Shown piece after piece: positions 8,473 to 17,668 of a stretch of DNA of 64,000 nt. Numbering within the stretch: the first letter of the stretch is position 1; each line of letters begins with the position of its first letter. Location of the stretch: assembly GCA_009767595.1 (NCBI GenBank), contig VSDK01018597.1, forward strand, positions 273,028-337,027. Reading direction: 5' to 3'. This DNA comes from Symbiodinium kawagutii. Taxonomy: Eukaryota; Sar; Dinophyceae; Suessiales; Symbiodiniaceae. The notes beneath the pieces were generated by a model. It saw nothing but the letters and a program-made list of their open reading frames with translations, searched no databases and was not told the DNA's origin. A program made the translations under genes and the position numbers.

Positions 8473-10506
8473 ATGGGCGCCGCTCGCAGTCGTGGTGGAG
8501 AATCTGGTGGCAGCACGCTGGTTGAGCTCCACGTGGTTCACACGGCCAGTGACAGAGGTGGTGGCTACGAATCTGGCGGCAGCACGCTGATTGAGGTTCG
8601 TGTGGTTTGCCTGAACGGCCAAGAGATCATTTTGAGTCTCTGCCCTTCCACCTTGGGAATCGAAGTGCTTCGGATGGTCTTAAGGCAACTCTGTCCAAAG
8701 AAAGGTGCAAAGCCCACTCTTCAATACAATTGTTCGCCGCTGCTCCTGCACCAAACATTGCGATTGCAAGGCATAGAGAGTGAAGTTGCGACATTGTCCT
8801 GCACCTACATTCCCACGGATGTAGTTGCAGCATGGAGATTTGTAAAAGGGTTCTCAGTTTCTGACGAAGAGATTGCACTGGAAGGCATCACACAGATAGG
8901 AGGTGCACGAAGCAGTGGTTGTTTGCAACATCTTCCCCGGACCCTGGCTGCGTTGACTTTCGAATGGTCATTCAACCGGAGCCTTGCTCGGGTGTCCTTC
9001 CCGAGCAACCTGCAAACTTTGACTTTTGGCTATGAATTCAACCAGGGCCTCGATCTCGTCACCTTGCCGAGCAACCTTCAAACTTTGGTTTTTGGCAATG
9101 AATTCAACCGGAGCCTTGAACGGGTCACCTTGCCCAGCAACCTGCAAAGTTTAACTTTCGGATGGTCATTCAACCAGAGCCTTGATGAGGTGTCCTTGCC
9201 AAGCACCCTGCAAACTTTGACTTTTGGCTGCGCTTTCAACCAGAGCCTTGATGGGGTGACCTTGCCCAGCAACCTGCAAACTTTGACTTTTGGCAAAAGA
9301 TTCAACCAGAGCCTTGATCGGGTGACCTTACCCAGTAACCTGCAAAGTTTGACTTTCGGATGGTCATTTAACCAGAGCCTTGATGAGGTGTGCTTGCCAA
9401 GCAGCCTGCAAACTTTGACTCTTGGCTGCGCTTTCAACCAGAGCCTTGATGGGGTGACCTTGCCCAGCAACCTGCAAACTTTGACTTTTGGCAACAGATT
9501 CAACCAGAGCCTTGACCGGGTCACCTTGCCCAGCAACCTGCAAACTTTGACTCTTGGCTGCGCATTCAACAAGAGCCTTGATCAGGTCACCTTGCCGAAC
9601 AACCTGCAAACTTTGAATCTTGGCGTTGAATACAACCAGGGTCTTGATCAGGTCACTTTGCCAAGCAGCCTGCAGACTTTGATTCTTAGCCTTTTCTTCA
9701 ACCAGAGCCTTGATCAGGTGACTTTCCCGAGCAACCTGCACACTTTGACTTTTGGAAATGATTTCAACCAAAGCCTTGATCGAGTCACTTTGCCCAGCAA
9801 CCTGCAAACTTTGACTTTTGGCCATAGATTCAACCAGAGCCTTGATCGGGTGACCTTGCCGAGCAGCCTGCAAACTTTGACTCTTGGCCTTGAATTCAAC
9901 CGGGGCCTTGACGGGGTTACTTTGCCCAGCAACCTGCAAACTTTGACTTTTGGCAAAAAATTCAACCAGAGCCTTGACCGGGTCACCTTGCCCAGCAACC
10001 TGCAAACTTTGACTTTTGGCTGCGCATTCAACCAGAGCCTTGATCGGGTGACCTTGCCGAGCAACCTTCAAACTTTGACTCTTGGCTCCGACTTCAACCA
10101 GAGCCTTGATCGGGTCAACTTGCCCAGCAACCTGCACACTTTGACTTTTGGCATGGCATTTGACCAGAACCTTGACAAGGTCATGTTGCCGAGCAACCTG
10201 CAAACTTTAACTCTTGGCGATGCATTTAACCAGAGCCTGGACCGGGTCACTTTGCCGAGCTACCTGCAAACTTTGACTTTTGGCTCTGACTTCAACCACA
10301 GCCTTGAACGGGTCACCTTGCCGAGCAATCTGCAAACCTTGACCTTTGGCGAGAGATTCAACCAAAGTCTTGACCGAGTTACCTTGCCGAGCAACCTGCA
10401 AACCTTGACCCTGGGCGAAAGATTCAATCAATGCCTTGAGCTGTTGGGTTTGCCCATCCGTGTTCACACTTTTGTTTGTGCTGCCATTCGGATTTGCAGG
10501 GAGTGA
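8473..10506 (+). CDS. Intronless FNIP/LRR-type repeat protein with ubiquitin-like N-terminus
   Basis: This is by far the longest open frame (from 8350 to TGA at 10504-10506). There is no in-frame ATG before 8473 (MGAARSRGG…), giving 677 residues. An out-of-frame ATG at 8367 reads MDGATVIHLRLK and then stops, so a frameshift or upstream exon may hide the true start. Near residues 35-115 a segment around IEVRVVCLNGQEIILSL resembles a ubiquitin fold; its first strand is duplicated by a 39-nt direct repeat (8500 and 8569). After a linker come 22 full repeats of 22 residues (8965-10416), typified by FNQSLDRVTLPSNLQTLTFG, plus a broken last one. They match the FNIP type of leucine-rich repeat. Such proteins probably form a solenoid for protein binding; the partner is unknown. 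Frames on the other strand are shadows. Confidence 0.85.
   Translation: MGAARSRGGESGGSTLVELHVVHTASDRGGGYESGGSTLIEVRVVCLNGQEIILSLCPSTLGIEVLRMVLRQLCPKKGAKPTLQYNCSPLLLHQTLRLQGIESEVATLSCTYIPTDVVAAWRFVKGFSVSDEEIALEGITQIGGARSSGCLQHLPRTLAALTFEWSFNRSLARVSFPSNLQTLTFGYEFNQGLDLVTLPSNLQTLVFGNEFNRSLERVTLPSNLQSLTFGWSFNQSLDEVSLPSTLQTLTFGCAFNQSLDGVTLPSNLQTLTFGKRFNQSLDRVTLPSNLQSLTFGWSFNQSLDEVCLPSSLQTLTLGCAFNQSLDGVTLPSNLQTLTFGNRFNQSLDRVTLPSNLQTLTLGCAFNKSLDQVTLPNNLQTLNLGVEYNQGLDQVTLPSSLQTLILSLFFNQSLDQVTFPSNLHTLTFGNDFNQSLDRVTLPSNLQTLTFGHRFNQSLDRVTLPSSLQTLTLGLEFNRGLDGVTLPSNLQTLTFGKKFNQSLDRVTLPSNLQTLTFGCAFNQSLDRVTLPSNLQTLTLGSDFNQSLDRVNLPSNLHTLTFGMAFDQNLDKVMLPSNLQTLTLGDAFNQSLDRVTLPSYLQTLTFGSDFNHSLERVTLPSNLQTLTFGERFNQSLDRVTLPSNLQTLTLGERFNQCLELLGLPIRVHTFVCAAIRICRE
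9163..9558 (+). repeat. 198-bp duplication inside the FNIP/LRR array
   Basis: Repeats 4-6 (first residues WS, CA, KR) and repeats 7-9 (WS, CA, NR) form two near-identical three-repeat blocks, 9163-9360 and 9361-9558. This indicates recent unequal exchange that preserved the frame. Confidence 0.8.
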
Positions 10507-10901
10507 TTTGACTAGGGCAACCCTGGTCACGCAGCAGAATTGCTTTGCTCTAAGACCGAACGAGTTCGTTTGCAGAAGGCAAGGAAGGTTATTCTGTTTT
10601 GAGCCACGCAGATCTTTCCCACCAGCATCGTACCCATTAGCTGGCTTGCGGAAAATGGCGGCTGCATCGACTCACTGGTGGATACCAGGCAGCACACTGG
10701 GCAGAGTATCAGATATCCAGTTGAGTCGCGTAAGAACCCCGACGTCAAGCTGCTGTACCAATTGAGTCCGTGCTTTGTTACATAAAATCTATCAATCTGA
10801 CGACGGGGGAATTATCTCCAAACGAGAATTGGTGAGTTCAATGGCTTGTTTTCAAGGAGATTTTCCGATTTCATGTCATTTGTGTGGTGCGAATCATATG
10901 C
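10507..10901. other. Region 3' of the FNIP/LRR gene, probable untranslated tail
   Basis: No exon is accepted here. There is no AATAAA signal, which would be unremarkable for a dinoflagellate. The base composition resembles the gene more than the introns, so it may be 3' untranslated sequence. Confidence 0.3.
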
Positions 10902-11150
10902 CTTACCTGCTGGTGTTGTTGGAAAGGTGTGCATTTTTGCCAGGACATGTTAAATCTGTAGGTTGCCAACCGGCAGCATAGTCGTGTGTTACCTGCCAGT
11001 GTTGGGGCAGAGGTATGAGAGGTGTGCATTTTTGCAAGGGCATATAAAGCGTAATTATGTGGTACCGGCTGTTTTCAGGTGACAGGTGCGCATTTCTGCC
11101 AGGACAGGTTCAGTCTGTAGGTTGCCAAATCTGCAGCGTATTTGTTTGTC
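10902..11150. repeat. Decayed copies of the 97-bp repeat
   Basis: About 2.5 degenerate units are visible. CAGGACATGTTAAATCTGTA and GGTTGCCAACCGGCAGC lie near 10940-10980, and CAGGACAGGTTCAGTCTGTA near 11100-11120. They mirror the array at 7510-8238 on the other side of the FNIP/LRR gene, in the same orientation. Confidence 0.75.
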
Positions 11151-11258
11151 GGTTTCAGAAGTCTTAGGCCTGCGGACTCACACACTGCAGCATTGTTGTT
11201 GTTTCTTTGGGGAAACAGGCGCTGCCAATCCCATCCGCAACCAATTCCTCTTTGATCA

Positions 11259-11369
11259 TATGGCTGTGGGTCAAAACCCTGTACCCCTGGTTCCCCATCA
11301 TGAACAATTGTTTTCCCTATGAAATTGTTGCCTAATAATGATGGTTAATAGCTTGACCCATAGCCATAT
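11259..11369. mobile_element. Family B MITE, complete
   Basis: The inverted termini are ATATGGCTGTGGGTCAAAA and TTGACCCATAGCCATAT, around CCCTGTACCCCTGGTTCCCC. Confidence 0.85.
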
Positions 11370-11659
11370 TTCCATGAGATTTTGAAACTGATGACATACC
11401 CACAAGTCATCACAAGTCACAACTTGGTTGGGGGATCTTTCGTCAGCTGCCCCTCAGACTCCATGAGCTTTCGTCCTGGTCCCTGACTGTGCCCAGGCAA
11501 CTTTCTTTATGCATTTTTACGCACACATACACGCATGAATTATATCAATCTCTATGTTTGGACCTATACCTATAACAATAAGATACACATGTTATATAAT
11601 ATATGCAGTTACAGGTATCCATGCATGTAAAGCCCCGTTGAGCATCCCCGACTCTTCAG
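11369..11659. other. Intron-like stretch
   Basis: No supported feature is seen. The sequence is AT-rich with ATACAC/ATATAT words near 11520-11610. Confidence 0.35.
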
Positions 11660-11835
11660 CTGCGCACGTTCCGGGCTTCGTCATTACCGTGTCGGGCCAC
11701 GGGCAACGAACTGCAGCACCGAGTCCGGCACAGGACCCCGGGGCAAAAGGGCGAAGTCATGGGCAACCTGGTCATTTCGCCCTGGCAGCTGGTGGTGGAC
11801 AAACATCTGCTGGACAGTCCCTCGGCTTTCCGCAG
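11660..11835 (+). CDS. Exon 1 of a phase-consistent run, unidentified protein
   Basis: The exon follows GACTCTTCAG and ends CGCAG|GTGGTG. One frame is open and GC-rich across all 58 codons. It includes GNELQHRVRHRTPGQKGEVM and NLVISPWQLVVDKHLLDSPS. It ends in phase 2, which fits the next exon (AG|G gives Arg). The acceptor could also be nearer the middle (CTGCAG, about 11719). I do not recognise the protein; it reads as a soluble globular domain. Confidence 0.5.
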
Positions 11836-12039
11836 GTGGTGACTGATAAAGGTCGCCATTGGAGTTAGAGGAGTTGGTTCCAAGCTACCTGATAGGGTTG
11901 TAAGTAAGCTATACCTGATAGGGTTCACAACCATGGCTTTTTTTCCAGTCATAAACTACCTAAGTCGTTAGTAAGTGTGGTTCGGAACTACCATGTTTTG
12001 CGGGTTTATGCCATTGACACATAGGTGAACATAGGTGAA

Positions 12040-12923
12040 CTAAGCATGTTTAACATTCACCACTACCATGGGATGATCCAGTGTGGAGCTGACCCATTGT
12101 GGCTTGGAGTAGCACTTCGTGACCGTAATTCCAGGGTCAGGCCGTTGGAACTGCAATGTTCCAAGCTGGCATTCTGTTGGCACTGACGTTAAGTGATAGA
12201 GACAGTTCTGTTGGAACTGAGTTGGAACTGAGATTAACTGATAGCTTCTGAGAATGTTCTGAGACCCTCCGGTTTTGGAACCCAAACATTTAACATAACC
12301 ATGTTGAACTGCTGTGTTACACCATGATTCCCTCGACGGGATGATTTAACAGCTGATCAAAGCCGAGCCCCGGATACCTGCCAGTCGTGGAAGCAACTTC
12401 TGAGCGCTGGCTGCGGGATCAAGTTGACCAATGAAAAATGATTGTTTTTGCCATGAAAACTCATTTTTTCAAAGTTGACCAAGTTTTTGTCCTGAAAAAT
12501 GGTTGTTGCTCCAACTCTTGGTGAAGGAATATCCTCGGTAGTATGGGGCTGCATAGAAAATAACAGCAGAAAAGGATCGAATGTTGGACGGTCCACTGCT
12601 GTGTGGTGCTGTGTGAGCTTTGAGGATCAGATTTGTGCCCCTAGAAAATATTTTGGCAGTGACACGTCTCTCACCTTGAAGTTGGTAAGGAGCCAGGAGC
12701 CAGGGGTCTCCATACATCTCTTCGAGGGGAAGGCAATGGAGGTTCCCCATATCTATGGGAGACCCAGCTCGTTAGAAAACCCCATATGTGATTCATTAGC
12801 TATGATTAAACTGATGCTGATGTGCTTCTATGGATCCACACATCCCAAGTTCATCCTGGTATGACCCTCCAAAGGTTGGCAGGTGTTGATGTTGGTCAAT
12901 CTCTCATGACCCTTTTGCTGCAG
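12040..12923. other. Intron with local direct repeats
   Basis: Short local repeats occur, such as GTTGGAACTGAGTTGGAACTGAG near 12208-12235 and three variants of AAAAATGATTGTTTTTGCC at 12430-12510. No exon is supported before the acceptor at 12921. Confidence 0.35.
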
Positions 12924-13102
12924 GATACCACCTGGCCTAGGTTTTGAAGACGAAGCAGGGAAGATGTTCATCCACCTGGTTCCACAAACAGGTGCGGGCT
13001 GGATGTTGGGTGCTCACCATTGGACAACAAGCCACAAGGACCTATCATTTGACAAACGAGATCACCAAACATTTCTGTGCCAAAGTCCGGAGGCATTTGC
13101 AA
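12924..13102 (+). CDS. Exon 2 of the run, unidentified protein
   Basis: The acceptor CCCTTTTGCTGCAG is excellent. The frame, entered in phase 2, reads IPPGLGFEDEAGKMFIHLVP, QTGAGWMLGAHHWTTSHKDL and then SFDKRDHQTFLCQSPEAF. Codon choice and composition are strongly protein-like. Two donors are possible: A|GTTTTG at 13103, which puts the next exon in its best frame, or AA|GTGAAA at 13113. The W/H-rich segment is distinctive but I cannot place it in a family. Confidence 0.6.
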
Positions 13103-13340
13103 GTTTTGCAAAGTGAAATCATACTGGAGGGTGGGCCATCATAGTTTTGCTTGCTGATGACATAATTAGGCTGCAGGTTGCGAGATCCAATGCTGGCTGT
13201 CAGATCCAGCTGTCATTTGGTGAGTCACTGGCCATTGGTCAGGGTTGGGGTTCGTCGTGGACCTCTCCCCTCATGACCTCTGACAACGGTCAGTGTAACA
13301 GCTTCCCGGTCAGATTCTGATCATTGCCGTGGCTCGACAG

Positions 13341-13429
13341 GGCTGAAGGAGAATGTCTACTTGAAGCAACATCTACCGAAGATTTTCCCGGAGCTAGGCG
13401 GGGTGCCAGTTCATGAAAGAAGCAGGACG
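13341..13429 (+). CDS. Exon 3 of the run, unidentified protein
   Basis: The exon starts after GGCTCGACAG and ends ACG|GTATGT, a strong donor. The frame with the best donor reads LKENVYLKQHLPKIFPELGG then VPVHERSRT. A second frame (AEGECLLEATSTEDFPG) is also open and would suit the alternative donor of exon 2. I prefer the first because of GTATGT. Confidence 0.5.
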
Positions 13430-13594
13430 GTATGTTGTTTCTTTTGCATCCAGATACTCGATTTGAAGCATGTTGAGCCCATGGGTATCTGTGATATTCC
13501 ATGGTGTAGACGTAGCTATACATAGATCAAATCTATTTGTGTTTTACTTTCTACTTTATGTAACGATATATGGCCCCATCCATCCTCCAGTAAG

Positions 13595-13751
13595 AAGATG
13601 CTGAATATATGGCCCCATCCTGGAGTATGTGCGGACTATCACTTATTGGATCATCCCAACCGCGAGTACATGACATTAGACAATTTATTTGTTGAACATG
13701 ACTGGGATAGTCAGCATCTACTCCTTGAGGGTCACAGGCTGCTTTCTAAAA
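13595..13751 (+). CDS. Exon 4 of the run (less certain)
   Basis: Starting after CCTCCAGTAAG in phase 0, the frame reads KMLNIWPHPGVCADYHLLDH, PNREYMTLDNLFVEHDWDSQ and HLLLEGHRLLSK. Its start phase fits the preceding exon. Its end phase (1) does not fit the next, so either the donor is elsewhere or an exon is missing. A family A element begins at the 3' edge. Confidence 0.35.
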
Positions 13752-13843
13752 GTGGAGGTACCCCCAAATCATCCAATAAAAAATATTATTAGTAAAGTAA
13801 TACCCCGTCCGTTTTGGGGCTCCCAATTTTAAAACACCGCATA
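13743..13843. mobile_element. Family A MITE, diverged
   Basis: The core GGTACCCCCAAATCATCC and the right part TTTTGGGGCTCCCAATTTTA are clear. The termini are eroded (TTCTAAAAGTGG and TTTTAAAACACC). Confidence 0.65.
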
Positions 13844-13918
13844 GATAGATGTATATGTGCATATGCATGTAAATGGAACGCATCGTGAAACTGTGGAACA
13901 TGACTAATTATCTTGGAG

Positions 13919-14038
13919 GGGATGGGTCCCCTTTTCCAATCCTGGATGGATACACGCGGAACACTTCCAGGGGATGGCCCCCCAACATGAATATGGCGAG
14001 GCCTTGCTAGCGAACTTTGGCAGCCCCTCATTATCCAG
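13919..14038 (+). CDS. Exon 5 of the run (phase 2 to 2)
   Basis: The exon lies between TATCTTGGAG and the donor CCAG|GTAGGT. It reads GWVPFSNPGWIHAEHFQGMA, then PQHEYGEALLANFGSPSLS. The last partial codon AG is completed by the T of the next exon, giving Ser. This is one of the cleaner exons in the window. Confidence 0.6.
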
Positions 14039-14355
14039 GTAGGTTGTAACTTATGTTCCCCAATCATGGGGGCCGTCCTGGTTCCTTGCTCCAAACATAT
14101 ATGGATGAACATCCTACCAGCTCGTTTGCTCACTGGAGGTTCAGGGATCACCAGGGTACCGCCCTTGACTCACAGCCATAGCAAGAACTGTTACAATGAG
14201 TGGTTTCACCAGTGATGTGGCATGCACCACCATTGTTGAGGATGTTTTTTTTAACTGAAAATGGTTGCTTTTCGCATCAATGATTGGCACGGTGGTGGCT
14301 TGGTTGGCTCATGTTTGGTCGTTCCAGTGCGTAGTCCCCAGCAGGGCTGAGTCAG

Positions 14356-14465
14356 TTTCGAAAATTGGAATCATCTCATGGGAATCCCGACTACCCTGGC
14401 TAAGCTCTGCAAGCTCGTGGGGCTGCTTGGGCATGCTTTCCATCTGAAACATCAGCATCATGCAG
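14356..14465 (+). CDS. Exon 6 of the run (phase 2 to 1)
   Basis: It follows GCTGAGTCAG and ends GCAG|GTTTCA. The frame reads FENWNHLMGIPTTLAKLCKL, then VGLLGHAFHLKHQHHA. A leucine-rich helix with a His-rich tail is visible. Phases agree with both neighbouring exons (13919-14038 and 14608-14683). Confidence 0.55.
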
Positions 14466-14540
14466 GTTTCATCAATACTTACAATACTTATACGAACACA
14501 CCTGGGCTACTTACTGGCTCAACCTTTGCGGCTGCCGGTG

Positions 14541-14828
14541 TTTTTTTCAAAGATCAAGGTTTTTTTTGGGAGATTGTCATTTGGCTGGCGGTTGGGAGGG
14601 AGCTCAGGAGCCAGGGGTATCCTTATAGCCCTTCAGAAGGGGAGCCAGTTTTTCCGCTACCAGGAGGGCCCGTTCACCAAATGGTATGTAAATAAACTTG
14701 GGCTCAACTTCCATTTTGCCTGTGCCAGAGTTTTTTCAAAGATCTAAGGTTTGGGAGCCAAAGTTTAAAACACCAAGATGTCCATCTTGATCCAAACTTT
14801 GCCTCGAGGTTTTTTCAAAGATCAAGAT
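14541..14828. repeat. Short dispersed repeat TTTTTTCAAAGATCAAGG
   Basis: Three copies lie near 14547, 14731 and 14811 in the same orientation, the last two flanking AAGATGTCCATCTTGATCC. They surround exon 7 of the run. Nature unknown. Confidence 0.5.
14608..14683 (+). CDS. Exon 7 of the run (phase 1 to 2)
   Basis: It starts after GGGAGCTCAG and ends AAATG|GTATGT. The frame reads ARGILIALQKGSQFFRYQEG then PFTK. The start phase is exactly that left by the previous exon, and the donor is strong. Confidence 0.55.
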
Positions 14829-14840
14829 GAAAACACCAAG

Positions 14841-14958
14841 TACTGTCTCCGCGAGACTCTTGGACGCCTGCTGGTCGTCTGGGAGACCCAGCACTGACTC
14901 GGCGGCGAGCGGCGATCCGGAGTTGGTCTGCCCTGAGTTGGCAAGGAGCACATCATAG
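14841..14958 (+). CDS. Possible last exon of the run, with stop
   Basis: After ACACCAAG the frame in agreement with exon 7 (TG|T) reads TVSARLLDACWSSGRPSTDS, then AASGDPELVCPELARSTS and a TAG at 14956-14958. A second frame in the same island (CLRETLGRLLVVWETQH, TGA) is also plausible, so the end of the protein is uncertain. A further exon-like island lies at 15327. Confidence 0.4.
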
Positions 14959-15326
14959 GGAGCATAGGGACATTTATGGTGAAATTCTGAAGGTTCATCA
15001 AAATGGAGCTACCACTACTACACATAGACCCGAAACCTTTGTCAAAGGTTTCAAAGGCGTATTCAATCATACTTACATGCATATCCTTATTCTTCTTAGT
15101 AGGTGACCAGGGAACCCCAGTCGTAAGGATTGTTGTAGAAGCTGGTTTAGGGATGGCTACCGCCCTTATTTGTTGGTAACTGGACGGGTAGGGGATGCTA
15201 AGAACAAGAGTTCATCGATGTGGTATCAACCCCCCGAAATATTTGACCAAGGTTTTTATTGGTCTCAACCTCGTAGCCCAAAAAAAAGGGGAGGCTGAGA
15301 CGATGAACCACGGGAGTTCCGAACAG

Positions 15327-15424
15327 CTTGATCCTCCGGCGACGCTGTCTCCAAGAGGGTCAACTTTTTTGGTCAGAGAATCTACCAGCAGAGGTTCGCC
15401 TCAAGATTTGCGCAGAACCTGCGG
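15327..15424 (+). CDS. Possible exon, unidentified protein
   Basis: After TTCCGAACAG, entered in phase 2, the frame reads LILRRRCLQEGQLFWSENLP then AEVRLKICAEPA before G|GTTTAC. Another frame (DPPATLSPRGSTFLV) is also open. It may continue the gene of 11.6-15 kb. Confidence 0.3.
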
Positions 15425-15609
15425 GTTTACATAGAGTGAAGGCACACGTTTAGGTGCCAAAAGTGTAAGTTGTCTAGTTGCGGGTTTGGGTCTTGGCCAA
15501 TACTCTCAAAAACGAGCAGATGATGAAGATTCCAGCAAAGATTAGATTCGTAACTTATGGGATATGAACAGCAGGGGCAGGGTTCTGACCCGCCGTGTGC
15601 AAGTCAATG

Positions 15610-15700
15610 GGGCGGTTTCTCAAATCAGGGGTAGCTCCAAATCATCCACGATCAACCACTTATAGTGAGAAACCAATCATTTTCGGGTATACCAAATAAG
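15610..15700. mobile_element. Family A MITE, diverged
   Basis: The left terminus GGTTTCTCAAATCAGGGG and core CAAATCATCCACGATCAACC are clear. The right terminus is reduced to TCGGGTATACCAAATAAG. Confidence 0.65.
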
Positions 15701-16071
15701 CCAAGAAAAACGTATTTTGTGATTAGCCATGATTAGCCAGTATCAACCGGTTTATGAAGCATTAAACTTGCTACTCCCTGCACTTTCACAACTGGCACTA
15801 CTGATTTGTAATTCTTTGACATAAGAGTCACTCGGCAACTTGTCCACAGGCTTGGACCTTTTGCGGAAGTTGAGTAGCTAACATCAAACCGTATGAATTG
15901 CCCCTGGCTGCTGCTACTGGTGTGGTTGCTACACCCAGCTGGTGCTAGGAACACCCAGCTGTATGATAATCAGCTCAACTGATTCAGTTTATTTCAACAT
16001 GTTATGTATTCTGTGTTTATGTCTCTCACTTGATATTTGTGGGTGTTCGAATTCATTAAGTAAATATATGT

Positions 16072-16553
16072 ATGAGATCTACCCATCTATGTGTTGCTTT
16101 TACGCGTAATAAATATATATATATATATATACATGTATATTCATATATATATATATATTTATTTACATATATATATATACATATGTATATATATATTATG
16201 TTTACATACACATATGTGTTTTTTTTTTTAATATGTGTGTGTTTTTTTGTATATGAATGTTTTTTTTGAATATAAATAAATATATATATACACGTATACT
16301 TATCTATATTTATACTTTTTCTATGTTTATTTATGTATATTTGTATATTTTAAATTAATATATATATATATATTAATATACATTTATGTTTAAATATATA
16401 TATATATATGTATATATTTATTTATTGACATATATATTTACATATATATATACACATATATACATATATATATATACATATACATATATATATATATATT
16501 TATATTTACATATATATTCACATATATATATATATATATATCGAGAGAGAGAG
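16072..16553. repeat. Long TA-rich microsatellite, ending in GA repeat
   Basis: About 480 bp of interrupted TATATA, with ATATATTTATTTACATATA variants and a short (GA)n at 16542-16553. Tyr/Ile-rich open frames across it are artefacts. Confidence 0.9.
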
Positions 16554-16800
16554 GGTTATGAAGGTCATGCAAAGGGTTATACACATGTAGGGATATGTCC
16601 TCGACGCTCGCTTTCCTCAGATCTATTGGACCGCCACGGATCAACATGATGCCAGGGGCCCTTGGTGGATGATGGGTTGCTGTTGGTGGTGCTGGTGCTG
16701 CTGTGCGGTGGTGCTGTTTACTTTCAGGAATGACAGTTGCAAGCAATTCTCGGCCCTTATCTGGACTAGAATATACAGTACTAGAATAGAATATCAATCA

Positions 16801-16858
16801 CACTACTAGTACTACTACTAGTACTACTACTAGTACTACTACTAGTACTACTACTAGC
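16801..16858. repeat. 12-bp tandem repeat TACTACTACTAG
   Basis: About five units of ACTAGTACTACT. The array directly abuts the 3' side of the - strand dehydrogenase exon. Confidence 0.9.
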
Positions 16859-16867
16859 AGCCCCTGC

Positions 16868-16965
16868 CCGTGTTGCCACCAGTGATGAGCACCGTTTTGC
16901 CACTCATGGAGCCGGGTCTGGGATCAAACCTTGACACGATGGCACAGAACCGAGGATGTTCATAG
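16868..16965 (-). CDS. Exon of a short-chain dehydrogenase/reductase (N-terminal NAD(P)-binding motif)
   Basis: Read on the - strand, a frame from 16965 gives FDPRPGSMSGKTVLITGGNTG. The segment GKTVLITGGNTG is the classical SDR start: the first Rossmann beta strand followed by the TGxxxGxG dinucleotide-binding turn. The ATG at 16907 could be the start codon, or the exon may begin after TTGAG in phase 2. At its end the genome reads ACG G|GCAGGG; a GC donor there would let the next exon supply the missing Ile-Gly. No further SDR exon (NNAG, YxxxK) was found with confidence at lower coordinates, so this may be a fragment. It is one of very few - strand coding signals here. Confidence 0.55.
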
Positions 16966-17462
16966 CTCAACGTTTGGGACCTCCGCCATGGGCTTCCTTC
17001 GTACAATTCATGTTCCTGTTGTTGGTTGCTATTTTTTCATGACTAGCCGTTTGTTGGCTTCTTTGGATCGAGCAGCTAGCTTAGTCGGCTTGGCTGGCCC
17101 TTGAGGTTGCGGCTGTTACAGTTCTGGGTTGTGGTGGTTCTGTTTTTATTGCAGGTGTCGTGTACGATGCCATGAAGATTCATGTACATCCTATATTCAT
17201 ATTTAGATTATATTGTTCGGTGTTGTTGCAGGTGAATACAAACACATCAGGCGAATATGGAACAACACCCATGTTGTAGCCACACAACTTTGCTGGTGAC
17301 CGTCAAAGATGGATGCACTAGAGGAACTCCTGGTAAATAAGTACAGGTTGGATACTGAACGTTTTTTACACAATAAGGATGGTTGAGAGTGGTGAATTAT
17401 TCATGGTTGATAAATGGGGATAACAACCAGCAAGAATAGGGGATAAACCAATTGTATATGTT

Positions 17463-17668
17463 GATTTCTCAAAACTGGGGACCTCAAAAATTGATTTTAT
17501 TCCACCTTCTCCCTGATGTGACCCCCGACACCCCTATCCACTCAGCGAAAGTCCAAACGCCTCAACCCACATTTATGAAGAGGAATGTGGCAAAATGGAT
17601 GGTTTATTGCTATAAATAGTCTGTATTGGATGATTTGGGGGGATTCCCTATTTTGAGAAACATTTAAT
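17463..17668. mobile_element. Family A MITE carrying a ~100-bp insertion
   Basis: The left end GATTTCTCAAAACTGGGGACC and right part GATGATTTGGGG…CCCTATTTTGAGAAACA belong to family A, but the middle holds about 100 unrelated bases (17492-17593, with CCTTCTCCCTGATGTGACCC). Confidence 0.7.

Noticed and set aside
9364..10203. 279-codon open frame on the - strand inside the FNIP/LRR gene
   Set aside because: It is a shadow: its 22-residue periodicity is imposed by the 66-bp coding repeat of the + strand.
11520..11610. Possible promoter-like TATA words before the 11660 exon
   Set aside because: TATA words are everywhere in these introns, and dinoflagellate promoters lack a usable consensus.
16386..16649. 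Tyr/Ile-rich frames in the TA tract
   Set aside because: Simple-sequence artefact.
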